Positions 1 to 6,155 are shown, counted from the stretch's first letter. The stretch is 6,696 nt of DNA from an uncultured bacterium (GCA_900314375.1 OMVC01000081.1:1-6696), one strand, 5' to 3'. Notes: generated by a model from the sequence alone, not told the origin. Numbers and translations are program-made.

Positions 1-438
1 TGTTTAAGCGAAGAAACTCGCCGAAGACTTATCGCGCTTGGAATTGACCCTTCAACAGTATCATCGGAAGCTCAAGCAAAAGTTCTGATAGAAAAATTGC
101 TTCAGATATACGCTGTTCAAAAATCAAAATCTTCAGACGGGCAAAACAAAATTTCTTCGGAGTCCGCAGTTATTTCAAAAGCAAGAGAACTTGCTAAACA
201 AGTAGGGGCAAGCTTTTCTCACAGTATGCCAATCGAAGAGATTTTCAAAGCAATTTCTGCCAAAATAGATTCTAAAACCCAAAATAACATTAATAATAAT
301 GAACGGGATTATTCCTTGTGTAAAGAGGAGTTAGTACAATTACAATTTGAGTATTCTCAGTTGAAGCAAAATGAAAATGCGATGTTTGCTTCAATGTATT
401 ACAGCGGTAATGTAAATAGGATGATGTTGGGGATTTAA
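1..438 (+). CDS. 3' part of an unrecognised gene (hypothetical protein, C-terminal 145 residues)
   Basis: The reading frame is open from the first base of the window to a TAA at 436-438, so the start lies outside. The visible 145 residues begin with a charged helical stretch (CLSEETRRRLIALGIDPSTV), followed by residues rich in Ser, Lys and Gln. An Asn-rich linker (NNINNNE) lies at about residues 95-101. A probable amphipathic or coiled-coil helix (EELVQLQFEYSQLKQNENAM) leads into a short tail ending MMLGI. No signal peptide or membrane segment is visible in this part. An internal ATG-less start at the TTG at 97 would ignore the in-frame sequence upstream and is not preferred. I do not recognise the family. 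The 'LGIDPSTV..EAQA' stretch feels like a small repeated domain seen in hypothetical proteins of gut cyanobacterial relatives, but that is only an impression. The gene converges on adhE and is followed by a shared hairpin. Confidence 0.7.
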   Translation, partial: CLSEETRRRLIALGIDPSTVSSEAQAKVLIEKLLQIYAVQKSKSSDGQNKISSESAVISKARELAKQVGASFSHSMPIEEIFKAISAKIDSKTQNNINNNERDYSLCKEELVQLQFEYSQLKQNENAMFASMYYSGNVNRMMLGI

Positions 439-463
439 TTTGGGAGGAAAAATACATATTAAA

Positions 464-495
464 ATGCGCCCTATGTTTCAAAACATAGGGCGCAT
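464..495. terminator. Probable bidirectional intrinsic terminator between the hypothetical gene and adhE
   Basis: A 14-bp perfect stem (ATGCGCCCTATGTT paired with AACATAGGGCGCAT) closes a 4-base loop. It lies 25 bases after the stop of the left gene and 13 bases beyond the adhE stop. Read on the minus strand, the stem is followed by TTTAATATGTATTTTT, a usable U-rich tract for adhE. Read on the plus strand it is followed by CCG and then an AT-rich run with several T tracts, which is weaker. Convergent genes sharing one terminator is a common arrangement. Confidence 0.85.
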
Positions 496-508
496 CCGTA
501 ATTTATTA

Positions 509-3205
509 TTATTTTGAAGATTTTTTCTTTGATGATTTTGCAGGGTAGTAATCTCTTACAACACCGTTGAATGCATCGATATAAATTTCTTTAATGTCGC
601 TCATTAACGGATATGCAGGGTTAGCACCCGTGCATTGGTCGTCAAATGCCAATTCAACCATTTCATCTAATTTAGCGTAGAAGTCTTCTTCTGATACACC
701 GAAATCTTTGATTGAATTAGGCAAGTTGATAGCTTTCATTAATTTATCAATAGCTTTGATGTAGTTTTCAACTTTTTCTTCAATTGTTTTACCGCCCAAA
801 CCAAGTTCATCAGCGATTTGTGCATATTTTTCTTTTGCGTTAGGGAACTTGTATTGAGGGAATATAGCTTGCTTGTGCGGATAATCAACAGCGTTATATT
901 TGATAACTTGTCTGATTAATAAAGCATTAGCAACCCCGTGCGGTACGTGGAACATAGCACCTAATTTGTGAGCCATAGAGTGGCATAATCCCAAGAAAGA
1001 GTTAGCAAAAGCCATACCTGCAATTGTTGCGGCATAGTGCATTTTTTCTCTTGCTTGAGGATCGTTTGCGCCGTTGCTCCAAGAGCGTTCCAAATATTTA
1101 AATACCAATTTACAAGCTTCTAAAGCGTTAGAATTTGTAAAGTTGGTTGCCATACAAGAAACATAAGCTTCTGTTGCGTGAACTAAAGCATCGATACCTG
1201 ATGCAGAAGTCAAACCTTTCGGCATACCGTCTACAAAATTAGGGTCAATGATTGCCATGTTTGGTGTTAATGCATAATCTGCAATGGCATATTTTACATG
1301 AGTTTCATCGTCAGTAATAATAGCAAACGGTGTAACTTCTGAACCTGTACCTGATGTTGTAGGAATAGCTACCATTGTAGCTTTCTTTCCTAAATCAGGG
1401 ATAGAACAAATTCTTTTTCTGATATCCATAAATCTCATAGAAATATCAGAGAAATCTGTTTCAGGTTGTTCATACATTAACCACATAATTTTAGCGGCAT
1501 CCATAGGTGAACCTCCGCCTAATGCTATGAATACGTCAGGTTCGTATGGCTTAATTATGTCCATGGCTTGTTTGATTGTAGATAAAGTCGGATCAGGTTT
1601 AACATCAAAGAATATTTCGTGATCTATTCCGATTTCGTCTAAAACTTTTGTTATTGCATCAACAGCGCCTGAATTGAACAAGAATCTGTCAGTTACTATG
1701 AAAGCACGTTTCTTACCTGCCAATTCACGTAGAGCTAAATCTGTAGCGCCTCTTTTGAAGTACACTTTAGAAGGAACTTTGAACCACAACATATTTTCTC
1801 TCCTTTCAGCAACTGTTTTGTAGTTTAATAAATGTTCAACTCCAATGTTTCCTGATACTGCGTTTTTACCCCAAGAACCGCAACCTAATGATAATGACGG
1901 TTCTAATCTGAAATTATATAAATCACCGATTGCACCTTGTGATGAAGGACAATTTATCATAACACGGCATGATGGCATCAATTCTGCGTAGTGATCAATT
2001 CTTTCCGATGTTCTTGCATCTGTATAAAGAACTGATGTATGACCTGCACCGCCTTTTGAAACTAATTCATAAGCCATTTTTGCAGCTTCTTCATAATTTT
2101 TAGCTTTATACATTGTCAAGATTGGAGATAATTTTTCTCTTGAGAACGGATCGTTCCAATCAACAGAAGGTCTTTCACAAAGTAATATTTTTGAATATTC
2201 AGGGATTTCGAAGCCTGATAATTCTGCAATTTTAACTGCGCTTTGACCAACAATTGCAGGATGTGCAGTTCCTCTGTTAGGGTCAATGAACGGAAGGTCT
2301 ATCATTTTTTGTTCTTCCGCTTTAGATACTAAATATGCGCCTCTGTATTGGAATTCTTTTTTAACTTCTTCATAAACATCTTCAACTACGATAACGGATT
2401 GTTCCGAAGCACAAATCATACCGTTATCAAATGTCTTTGACATAATAATTGAAGATACAGCCATTTTTATATCAGCAGTTTCATCTATAACAGCAGAAGT
2501 ATTTCCAGGTCCTACGCCTAATGCAGGGTTACCTGATGAGTATGCAGCTTTAACCATACCCGGACCGCCTGTTGCTAAAATACAAGCAATATCAGGGTGC
2601 TGCATCAACTGACCCGATAATTCAACTGACGGAACATCAATCCAACCGATAATATCTTCCGGTGCACCTGCTTTTACCGCAGCTTCTAAAACAACTTTTG
2701 CAGCTTCAATTGTTGATTTTGTTGCTCTCGGGTGTGGTGAAAAGATAATAGCATTTCTTGTTTTTAATGCTATTAGTGATTTGAAAATAGCAGTTGAAGT
2801 CGGGTTTGTTGTAGGAATAATACCTGCAATAACTCCTAAAGGCTCTGCAACGATTTTTGTTCCGTTTGCTTTATCTTCACTTATAACTCCGCAAGTCTTT
2901 GCGTTTTTATGTTTGTTGTAAATGTATTCACTTGCAAAGTGATTTTTTATAATTTTATCTTCTAAAACACCCATTCCTGTTTCTTCAGCAGCCATTCTTG
3001 CCAAAGGAATACGAGCTTTATCAGCAGCTGTTGCTGCAGCTTTGAATATAGCGTCAACTTTTTCTTGTGAATATGTAGAATAGATTTTTTGAGCTTTCTT
3101 TACTCTTTCTATAAGAAGTTCAAATTGTTCCGCACTATCTACAACATTTGATTTGTTTAATGTCTTTTCAAGTTTTTCGACAGTTTTTTTGCTTTTTGTT
3201 GTCAT
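509..3205 (-). CDS. adhE: Bifunctional aldehyde-alcohol dehydrogenase AdhE (acetyl-CoA to ethanol)
   Basis: A full-length 898-residue AdhE, close to the 891 of the E. coli enzyme. The family reduces acetyl-CoA to acetaldehyde and then ethanol with two NADH, regenerating NAD+ during fermentation in the cytoplasm, and typically forms filaments called spirosomes. The N-terminal aldehyde dehydrogenase domain spans about residues 25-450. It carries PTTNPTSTAIFKSL (131-144), ATGGPGMVKAAYSSG (211-225) and the catalytic cysteine C265 in FDNGMICASEQS. The C-terminal iron-dependent alcohol dehydrogenase spans about 475-885. It has the nucleotide loop GGGSPMDAAK (563-572), TTSGTGSEVTPF (616-627) and expected metal ligands D672, H676, H742 and H756. 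All key residues are present. The start ATG is set by AGGAG at 3216-3220, 10 bases upstream. Relative to E. coli there are roughly 20 extra Lys-rich residues at the N-terminus. The tail is Lys/Ser-rich, as it is Lys-rich in E. coli. It is monocistronic and divergent from the rod genes. Confidence 0.97.
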   Translation of the reverse strand: MTTKSKKTVEKLEKTLNKSNVVDSAEQFELLIERVKKAQKIYSTYSQEKVDAIFKAAATAADKARIPLARMAAEETGMGVLEDKIIKNHFASEYIYNKHKNAKTCGVISEDKANGTKIVAEPLGVIAGIIPTTNPTSTAIFKSLIALKTRNAIIFSPHPRATKSTIEAAKVVLEAAVKAGAPEDIIGWIDVPSVELSGQLMQHPDIACILATGGPGMVKAAYSSGNPALGVGPGNTSAVIDETADIKMAVSSIIMSKTFDNGMICASEQSVIVVEDVYEEVKKEFQYRGAYLVSKAEEQKMIDLPFIDPNRGTAHPAIVGQSAVKIAELSGFEIPEYSKILLCERPSVDWNDPFSREKLSPILTMYKAKNYEEAAKMAYELVSKGGAGHTSVLYTDARTSERIDHYAELMPSCRVMINCPSSQGAIGDLYNFRLEPSLSLGCGSWGKNAVSGNIGVEHLLNYKTVAERRENMLWFKVPSKVYFKRGATDLALRELAGKKRAFIVTDRFLFNSGAVDAITKVLDEIGIDHEIFFDVKPDPTLSTIKQAMDIIKPYEPDVFIALGGGSPMDAAKIMWLMYEQPETDFSDISMRFMDIRKRICSIPDLGKKATMVAIPTTSGTGSEVTPFAIITDDETHVKYAIADYALTPNMAIIDPNFVDGMPKGLTSASGIDALVHATEAYVSCMATNFTNSNALEACKLVFKYLERSWSNGANDPQAREKMHYAATIAGMAFANSFLGLCHSMAHKLGAMFHVPHGVANALLIRQVIKYNAVDYPHKQAIFPQYKFPNAKEKYAQIADELGLGGKTIEEKVENYIKAIDKLMKAINLPNSIKDFGVSEEDFYAKLDEMVELAFDDQCTGANPAYPLMSDIKEIYIDAFNGVVRDYYPAKSSKKKSSK

Positions 3206-3227
3206 ATTTTTTATTCTCCTTTTTTAA

Positions 3228-3256
3228 AGTATATATATAAAAATGTTTTTCTGCAA
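3228..3256 (-). promoter_or_regulatory. Candidate proximal sigma-70-type promoter of adhE
   Basis: On the minus strand, a -35-like TTGCAG (3251-3256) lies exactly 17 bases from a -10-like TATACT (3228-3233, 5 of 6 to consensus). Transcription would begin near 3221, giving a very short leader with the AGGAG ribosome site almost at the 5' end. The -35 match is poor (3 of 6). In such AT-rich DNA, -10 lookalikes are frequent, so this is one of two alternatives. Confidence 0.4.
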
Positions 3257-3261
3257 TTTAT

Positions 3262-3279
3262 TTGTGAAAAAAATCACGA
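3262..3279. promoter_or_regulatory. Rex-like operator upstream of adhE
   Basis: The sequence is TTGTGA-AAAAAA-TCACGA, an inverted repeat with one mismatch to the Rex consensus TTGTGA-N6-TCACAA. Matching flanks extend the arms to ATTTGTGA and TCACGAAT. Rex represses fermentation genes, adhE being a classic target, when NADH is low. The site is 57 bases upstream of the adhE start codon, in the only regulatory gap of that gene. The same TGTGA-N6-TCACA spacing is used by CRP/FNR-family activators, so the binding protein is inferred, not shown. Confidence 0.6.
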
Positions 3280-3293
3280 ATTATTCTTATAAT

Positions 3294-3322
3294 ATTTTAC
3301 CCCAAATATTTTTACAAATCAA
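3294..3322 (-). promoter_or_regulatory. Candidate distal sigma-70-type promoter of adhE
   Basis: On the minus strand, TTGATT (3317-3322) and TAAAAT (3294-3299, 5 of 6) are spaced by 17 bases. The start would be near 3287, so the inverted repeat at 3262-3279 would sit just downstream of the start site. That is the position expected for a repressor such as Rex. It implies a leader of about 80 bases. It competes with the proximal candidate and cannot be chosen from sequence alone. Confidence 0.4.
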
Positions 3323-3424
3323 GTGTACTTTTTACAATCTTTATATTTTTTTTATATTCAAAAATGTTGACTTTTAGAAAAACATCATTAAATGCATGCT
3401 AAAACTCATACGAATGAAGGATTT

Positions 3425-3465
3425 TTATCGGAAAAACTTATAATTAATATAAATTAATCCGATAA
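3425..3465. repeat. 41-bp dyad in the divergent adhE/flgF control region
   Basis: TTATCGGA (3425-3432) and TCCGATAA (3458-3465) are exact inverted copies separated by 25 bases. A second inverted pair, TTATA (3438-3442) and TATAA (3448-3452), is centred on the same base (3445). The spacers between inner and outer arms are 5 bases on each side. The coincidence of centres makes a functional dyad likely. It could be two back-to-back sigma-28-like promoters or an operator for a dimeric or tetrameric regulator. With a 25-base loop and no U tract it is not a terminator. Confidence 0.6.
3439..3465 (+). promoter_or_regulatory. Candidate sigma-28 (FliA-type) promoter of the rod operon
   Basis: TCCGATAA (3458-3465) matches the enterobacterial sigma-28 -10 element GCCGATAA at 7 of 8 positions. 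TATAATTA (3439-3446) lies the canonical 11 bases upstream and matches the -35 TAAAGTTT at 5 of 8. Transcription would start near 3472, shortly before the flgF-like ribosome site at 3478-3482. A flagellar sigma factor promoter in front of a flagellar operon makes functional sense. In enterobacteria, however, rod genes are usually middle genes and not strictly sigma-28 dependent, so the assignment is an inference. Confidence 0.55.
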
Positions 3466-3487
3466 TAAGAATAAAGTAGAGGTAAAA

Positions 3488-4186
3488 ATGAGATTAAACG
3501 GTGGTATTTATTACAATAACAATGGCTTAACGACATCTGTAAGGGCTATGCATCTTCAAAGTGTCTTGTTAGAAATGCGTAATGAAAACGTTGGCGGATT
3601 TGATAAAATCGGATACCAGCGAAAAGAGCCGATTGTTTCATCTTTTGCTGAGTATTTGGGTGTAAATGCGTTATCTGAAACTATTGATGATAAAGTCGGT
3701 CGTATCGGGGTTTCTGAAAATCCGTTAGACATTGCTTTGGCAAATAAAGGTTATTTTCAGGTTGCCACTCCGAATGGTACAAAATTGACTCGTGACGGGC
3801 GTTTTAAGCTAGGCAAGGACGGTTCTTTATTAACATTGGAAGACGCCAATGTTTTATCTGATGCCGGTTTGCCGATAAAATTGCCGTTCATTCCGCAGGA
3901 TTTGACCCATGTAAAGGTTGACAGAAACGGTAAAATATCGGTATTTAATGCTGATACCCATGAAATTACGTTAGTAGGCAGATTGGGTGTAGTGGATGCA
4001 AACGGACTTGTTGTGATGGATCCGAATGTAAAGCAGGGTTATAACGAATTTTCTAACGTGTCTTTACAGGAGGAATTTATAAAAATGATGCCTATAATGA
4101 AGAATTTTGATGCAAACAGGCAGATGTTTATGCTTCAAAACTCGGTTATGGGTAAGGCTATATCACAATTGAGTTCTGCATCATAA
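3488..4186 (+). CDS. flgF: Divergent flagellar basal-body rod protein, FlgF-like
   Basis: A 232-residue member of the FlgF/FlgG rod family, slightly shorter than the usual 240-265. The middle is clearly family-like: NPLDIALANKGYFQV (78-92), then LTRDGRFKLGKDGSLL (100-115). The C-terminus NVSLQEEFIKMMPIMKNFDA (190-209) is the usual rod helix (the NVnlxeEm motif). It lacks the FlgG-type NPxGL loop seen in its neighbour, so FlgF is the better label, although a FlhO-type paralogue is possible. The N-terminal signature normally reading N-L-A-N-x-x-T-x-G-Y-K is degenerate here (NENVGGFDKIGYQRK, 32-46). The family lies in the proximal rod and is exported by the flagellar type III system, so no signal peptide is expected. 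The start is fixed by AGAGG at 3478-3482, 5 bases before ATG. It is the first gene of the four-gene rod operon. Confidence 0.8.
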   Translation: MRLNGGIYYNNNGLTTSVRAMHLQSVLLEMRNENVGGFDKIGYQRKEPIVSSFAEYLGVNALSETIDDKVGRIGVSENPLDIALANKGYFQVATPNGTKLTRDGRFKLGKDGSLLTLEDANVLSDAGLPIKLPFIPQDLTHVKVDRNGKISVFNADTHEITLVGRLGVVDANGLVVMDPNVKQGYNEFSNVSLQEEFIKMMPIMKNFDANRQMFMLQNSVMGKAISQLSSAS

Positions 4187-4190
4187 AGCA

Positions 4191-4322
4191 GTTGAACTGT
4201 TGAGAGGTTGAATAGTTGAAAGATTTATATCAAATTAGGACATTATCAACAAGAGAACTAGAGAAAAAAATAAAAAAAACGAAATAACAATTAAACCATT
4301 CAACCATAAACCCTTCAACCAA
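4191..4322. repeat. Intergenic octamer-flanked element, copy 1 (flgF-flgG gap)
   Basis: The left arm has four tandem octamers of the form GTTGAANN (4191-4222: GTTGAACT, GTTGAGAG, GTTGAATA, GTTGAAAG). The right arm has inverted units (ATTCAACC, then CTTCAACC) ending at about 4322. Between them is an AT-rich core whose first 43 bases match copy 2 with five differences, including GGACATTATCAACA. The arms can pair in several registers to form a long hairpin in the operon transcript. No open frame is conserved between the copies. The element ends just before AAAGAGAGGT, the flgG ribosome site. Confidence 0.85.
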
Positions 4323-4337
4323 CAAAGAGAGGTAAAA

Positions 4338-5054
4338 ATGTACAACTTTCAAGCAATAATTTCAAAAGGAACAAACAATGCGTTAATACAATTTGAACGC
4401 TTTGGTATGTTGGCGCATAATTTGTCAAATGTTGATACGAACGGTTATAAAAAGCAATCTTTTGAGCAAATATTAAAAGAGGACGGGTATTTAACGGGTG
4501 CAGTTCGCACTGATTACAAGCAGGGTTCTGTTCGAGTTACGGAAAATCCTTTTGATGTTGCGATAGACGGACCGGGGTATATTCCTGTGACATCTCCATC
4601 AGGCGAAATTCAATATACTCGTGACGGTGCTTTTAAACAAGGTAAAGACGGTTATTTGGTTACAAGTGACGGTTGGATTGTCGGTGATGGTATAAAAATT
4701 CCTTCAAATTGTTTGAAATTTGAAATAAAGAAAAACGGGGATGTTGTTGCTTATGATTATAAAGGTGACAAACCTAAAAAACTCGGACATATACCTTTAA
4801 TAAGATTTGACAATCCTGCAGGGCTTGAGCAGGCAGATATGAACAGGATGATAGCGACTGATGATGCGGGCGAAGGACGTTTGGCCAAAGGACATGATTG
4901 CTTTAAGCAAGGAATGTTAGAACGTGCAAATGTCAGCGTATATGCTTCCGCAAACGAACTTTTAAGATTAAATGCATCAATGCTTGCAAGTATGCAGATA
5001 TTAAAAGTTGCTGATCAGATGTATAACAAAGCAATAAATATAAGAGAGGCTTAA
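4338..5054 (+). CDS. flgG: Flagellar basal-body rod protein, FlgG-like (distal rod)
   Basis: A 238-residue rod protein (FlgG is about 260 in E. coli). The N-terminal rod signature is intact: HNLSNVDTNGYKKQ (27-40). ENPFDVAIDGPGYIPV (69-84) and QYTRDGAFKQGKDGYLV (92-108) follow. RFDNPAGLEQ (156-165) and KQGMLERANV (190-199) match FlgG's NPaGL loop and QGxLExSNV segment, so it is FlgG rather than FlgF. The C-terminal helix LKVADQMYNKAINI (222-235) resembles the usual 'DeMlqxa' ending. FlgG forms the distal rod that crosses the periplasm and joins the hook. The shorter length suggests trimmed middle loops. The start is set by AGAGG at 4328-4332, five bases before the ATG. It lies 151 bp after the flgF-like gene, the gap being filled by the octamer element. 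Confidence 0.88.
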   Translation: MYNFQAIISKGTNNALIQFERFGMLAHNLSNVDTNGYKKQSFEQILKEDGYLTGAVRTDYKQGSVRVTENPFDVAIDGPGYIPVTSPSGEIQYTRDGAFKQGKDGYLVTSDGWIVGDGIKIPSNCLKFEIKKNGDVVAYDYKGDKPKKLGHIPLIRFDNPAGLEQADMNRMIATDDAGEGRLAKGHDCFKQGMLERANVSVYASANELLRLNASMLASMQILKVADQMYNKAINIREA

Positions 5055-5057
5055 TAT

Positions 5058-5189
5058 GGTTGAATATTTGAACGGTTGAATAGTTGAAAGGTTTGTATCA
5101 AATCAGGACATTATCAACAGGAGAACTATAGAAATTAAAACTAAAAAACGAAATAACCATTAAACCATTCAACCAAAAACCATTCAACA
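5058..5189. repeat. Intergenic octamer-flanked element, copy 2 (flgG-flgB gap)
   Basis: The left array is GGTTGAAT, ATTTGAAC, GGTTGAAT, AGTTGAAA (5058-5089). The right arm holds ATTCAACC and ATTCAACA (to 5189). The core contains GTATCAAATCAGGACATT and ATCAACAGGAGAACTATAG, nearly identical to copy 1. It starts three bases after the flgG stop codon and ends just before the flgB ribosome site. The first and last units are inverted copies of each other, as in a small palindromic mobile element, but I see no target duplication. Confidence 0.85.
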
Positions 5190-5206
5190 AATAAAGAGAG
5201 GTAGAA

Positions 5207-5554
5207 ATGTATACACCACTTGACGGTATGGGTAAAGTTAATTTGATGATGGACTTAATTGCTCAAAAACAAAGAGCATTAGGTTCAAACATTGCGAACG
5301 TTGATACCCCCGGATATATAAGACAAGATGTTGATTTTGGACAGTATTTAAATACAATGAACAGTCCGTTGGAAACAAAATTGTCAGAACGGTTAGGTGC
5401 ATCTGCAATTATTGATGACAGATACGAGGAACCTGTAAATTCGGCAAATGAATTGTTACGTATACAAGAAAACGCAATTTTATATTCAATGGCAACACGC
5501 AGAATGTCCAATATAATAACAGAGATTAAAACGGCTATAAATGTCGGGAAGTAA
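5207..5554 (+). CDS. flgB: Flagellar basal-body rod protein FlgB (short form)
   Basis: A 115-residue protein with the FlgB hallmarks. The N-terminal half has AQKQRALGSNIANVDTPGYI (19-38) followed by RQDVDFGQYL, matching the family's 'NIANaDTPGYKArDiDF'. The C-terminal helix runs NELLRIQENAILYSMATRRM (81-100) and ends TEIKTAINVGK. FlgB is the proximal rod subunit nearest the MS ring and export gate, secreted by the flagellar type III system without a cleaved signal. The usual length is about 130-140, so the region between the two helices (about residues 45-80) is shortened. The usual 'gNNVDlekE' segment is reduced to EEPVNSANE. The start has AGAGG at 5197-5201, five bases before ATG. It sits 152 bp after flgG and 157 bp before flgC, with octamer elements on both sides. 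Confidence 0.92.
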   Translation: MYTPLDGMGKVNLMMDLIAQKQRALGSNIANVDTPGYIRQDVDFGQYLNTMNSPLETKLSERLGASAIIDDRYEEPVNSANELLRIQENAILYSMATRRMSNIITEIKTAINVGK

Positions 5555-5559
5555 TATAT

Positions 5560-5692
5560 AGTTGAAGGGTTGAACGGTTGAATGGTTGAATGGTTTGTTT
5601 CAGGTTTAAGACACATCAACAGAAGAGCAGTAATAATAAAAATACTAAATACGAAATAACCCTTCAACCCTTCAACCACAAACCATTCAACA
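5560..5692. repeat. Intergenic octamer-flanked element, copy 3 (flgB-flgC gap)
   Basis: The left array is the most regular of the three: AGTTGAAG, GGTTGAAC, GGTTGAAT, GGTTGAAT (5560-5591), then GGTTTG. The right arm carries CTTCAACC, CTTCAACC and ATTCAACA (about 5661-5692). The core is diverged from copies 1 and 2, keeping GGTTTGT, TCA, an ACATCAACA-type motif and the ACGAAATAAC just before the right arm. The arms are complementary over most of their length. It lies between the flgB stop and the flgC ribosome site AGAGG (5699-5703). Confidence 0.83.
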
Positions 5693-5711
5693 AAAAAGAG
5701 AGGTAAATACA

Positions 5712-6155
5712 ATGGGTATATTTGAATCAATGGATATAGGCGGCAACGCATTAAGAGTTCATGGAAAAAGAATTGATATTCATGCCAAGAATATCGCCAA
5801 TTTAGATACCCCTAATTATGTGAGAAAAATTCCTGTGTTGAACGCAACTGATGAGATTTCTTTTCACGGGATTATGAATACCTTAAAAGAAGATGTCTTC
5901 GGGGTTGGTACATTGCCTTATCAACAAGGCGGAGTAAGTTTCACAGGTGTTGTCGAAGATCCGACATTGGGACAAAAAATCTATCAACCGGGACACCCTG
6001 ATGCTGATGAAAACGGTTATATAAGAACTTCTAACGTAAATGCGATGGTTGATATTGCTGATGCATTGATGGCACAAAGAGCTTATGAAGCAAACCTCGC
6101 CCTTGTTTCTATAAGCAAGTCAATGGCTCAAAAAGCTGTAGAAATCGGTAGATAA
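5712..6155 (+). CDS. flgC: Flagellar basal-body rod protein FlgC
   Basis: A 147-residue proximal rod protein, near the usual 130-150. The N-terminal signature HAKNIANLDTPNYVRK (24-39) is present but shorter than in many FlgC proteins, lacking the Gly/Thr-rich insert before the Tyr. The diagnostic FlgC motif is complete: GVVEDPT (79-85), then IYQPGHPDADENGYI (90-104) and TSNVNAMVDIADALMAQRAY (106-125), with RAYEAN at 123-128. FlgC stacks with FlgB and FlgF in the proximal rod. The start ATG follows AGAGG (5699-5703) by eight bases, a longer spacer than in its neighbours. In many genomes fliE follows flgBC directly. Here no gene follows within the remaining 541 bases, so flgC probably ends the operon. 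Confidence 0.95.
   Translation: MGIFESMDIGGNALRVHGKRIDIHAKNIANLDTPNYVRKIPVLNATDEISFHGIMNTLKEDVFGVGTLPYQQGGVSFTGVVEDPTLGQKIYQPGHPDADENGYIRTSNVNAMVDIADALMAQRAYEANLALVSISKSMAQKAVEIGR

Noticed and set aside
290..481. 63-residue minus-strand open frame
   Set aside because: Antisense to the end of the partial gene, running through the terminator stem, with no ribosome site and no recognisable protein features.
464..514. Small plus-strand open frame starting ATGCGCCCTATG after GGGAGGAAAA at 441-450
   Set aside because: The frame is the terminator hairpin itself, codes for only about 16 residues, and overlaps the adhE end. The ribosome-like sequence is probably accidental.
3367..3394. Sigma-70 promoter for the rod operon from TTGACT (3367-3372)
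   Set aside because: At 16-18 bases downstream only TAAATG or AAATGC is found, a poor -10. The sigma-28-like site nearer the gene is a better candidate.
3439..3444. TATAAT as a sigma-70 -10 element for flgF
   Set aside because: No -35 element at the right distance (GAAGGA at 3416-3421). The hexamer is better read as part of the sigma-28-like -35 and the inner dyad arm.
4191..5692. CRISPR-like array from the repeated GTTGAA/TTCAAC units
   Set aside because: Units are 8 bp, tandem and inverted, separated by similar cores and by genes. There are no regular unique spacers and no cas genes.
5263..5751. 162-residue minus-strand open frame covering flgB and repeat copy 3
   Set aside because: Antisense to two clear rod genes. 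Its repetitive residues are simply the octamers read backwards, and the frame is broken at the equivalent places in copies 1 and 2.
5883..6077. 64-residue minus-strand open frame inside flgC
   Set aside because: A shadow of flgC, which has strong family motifs in the sense frame.
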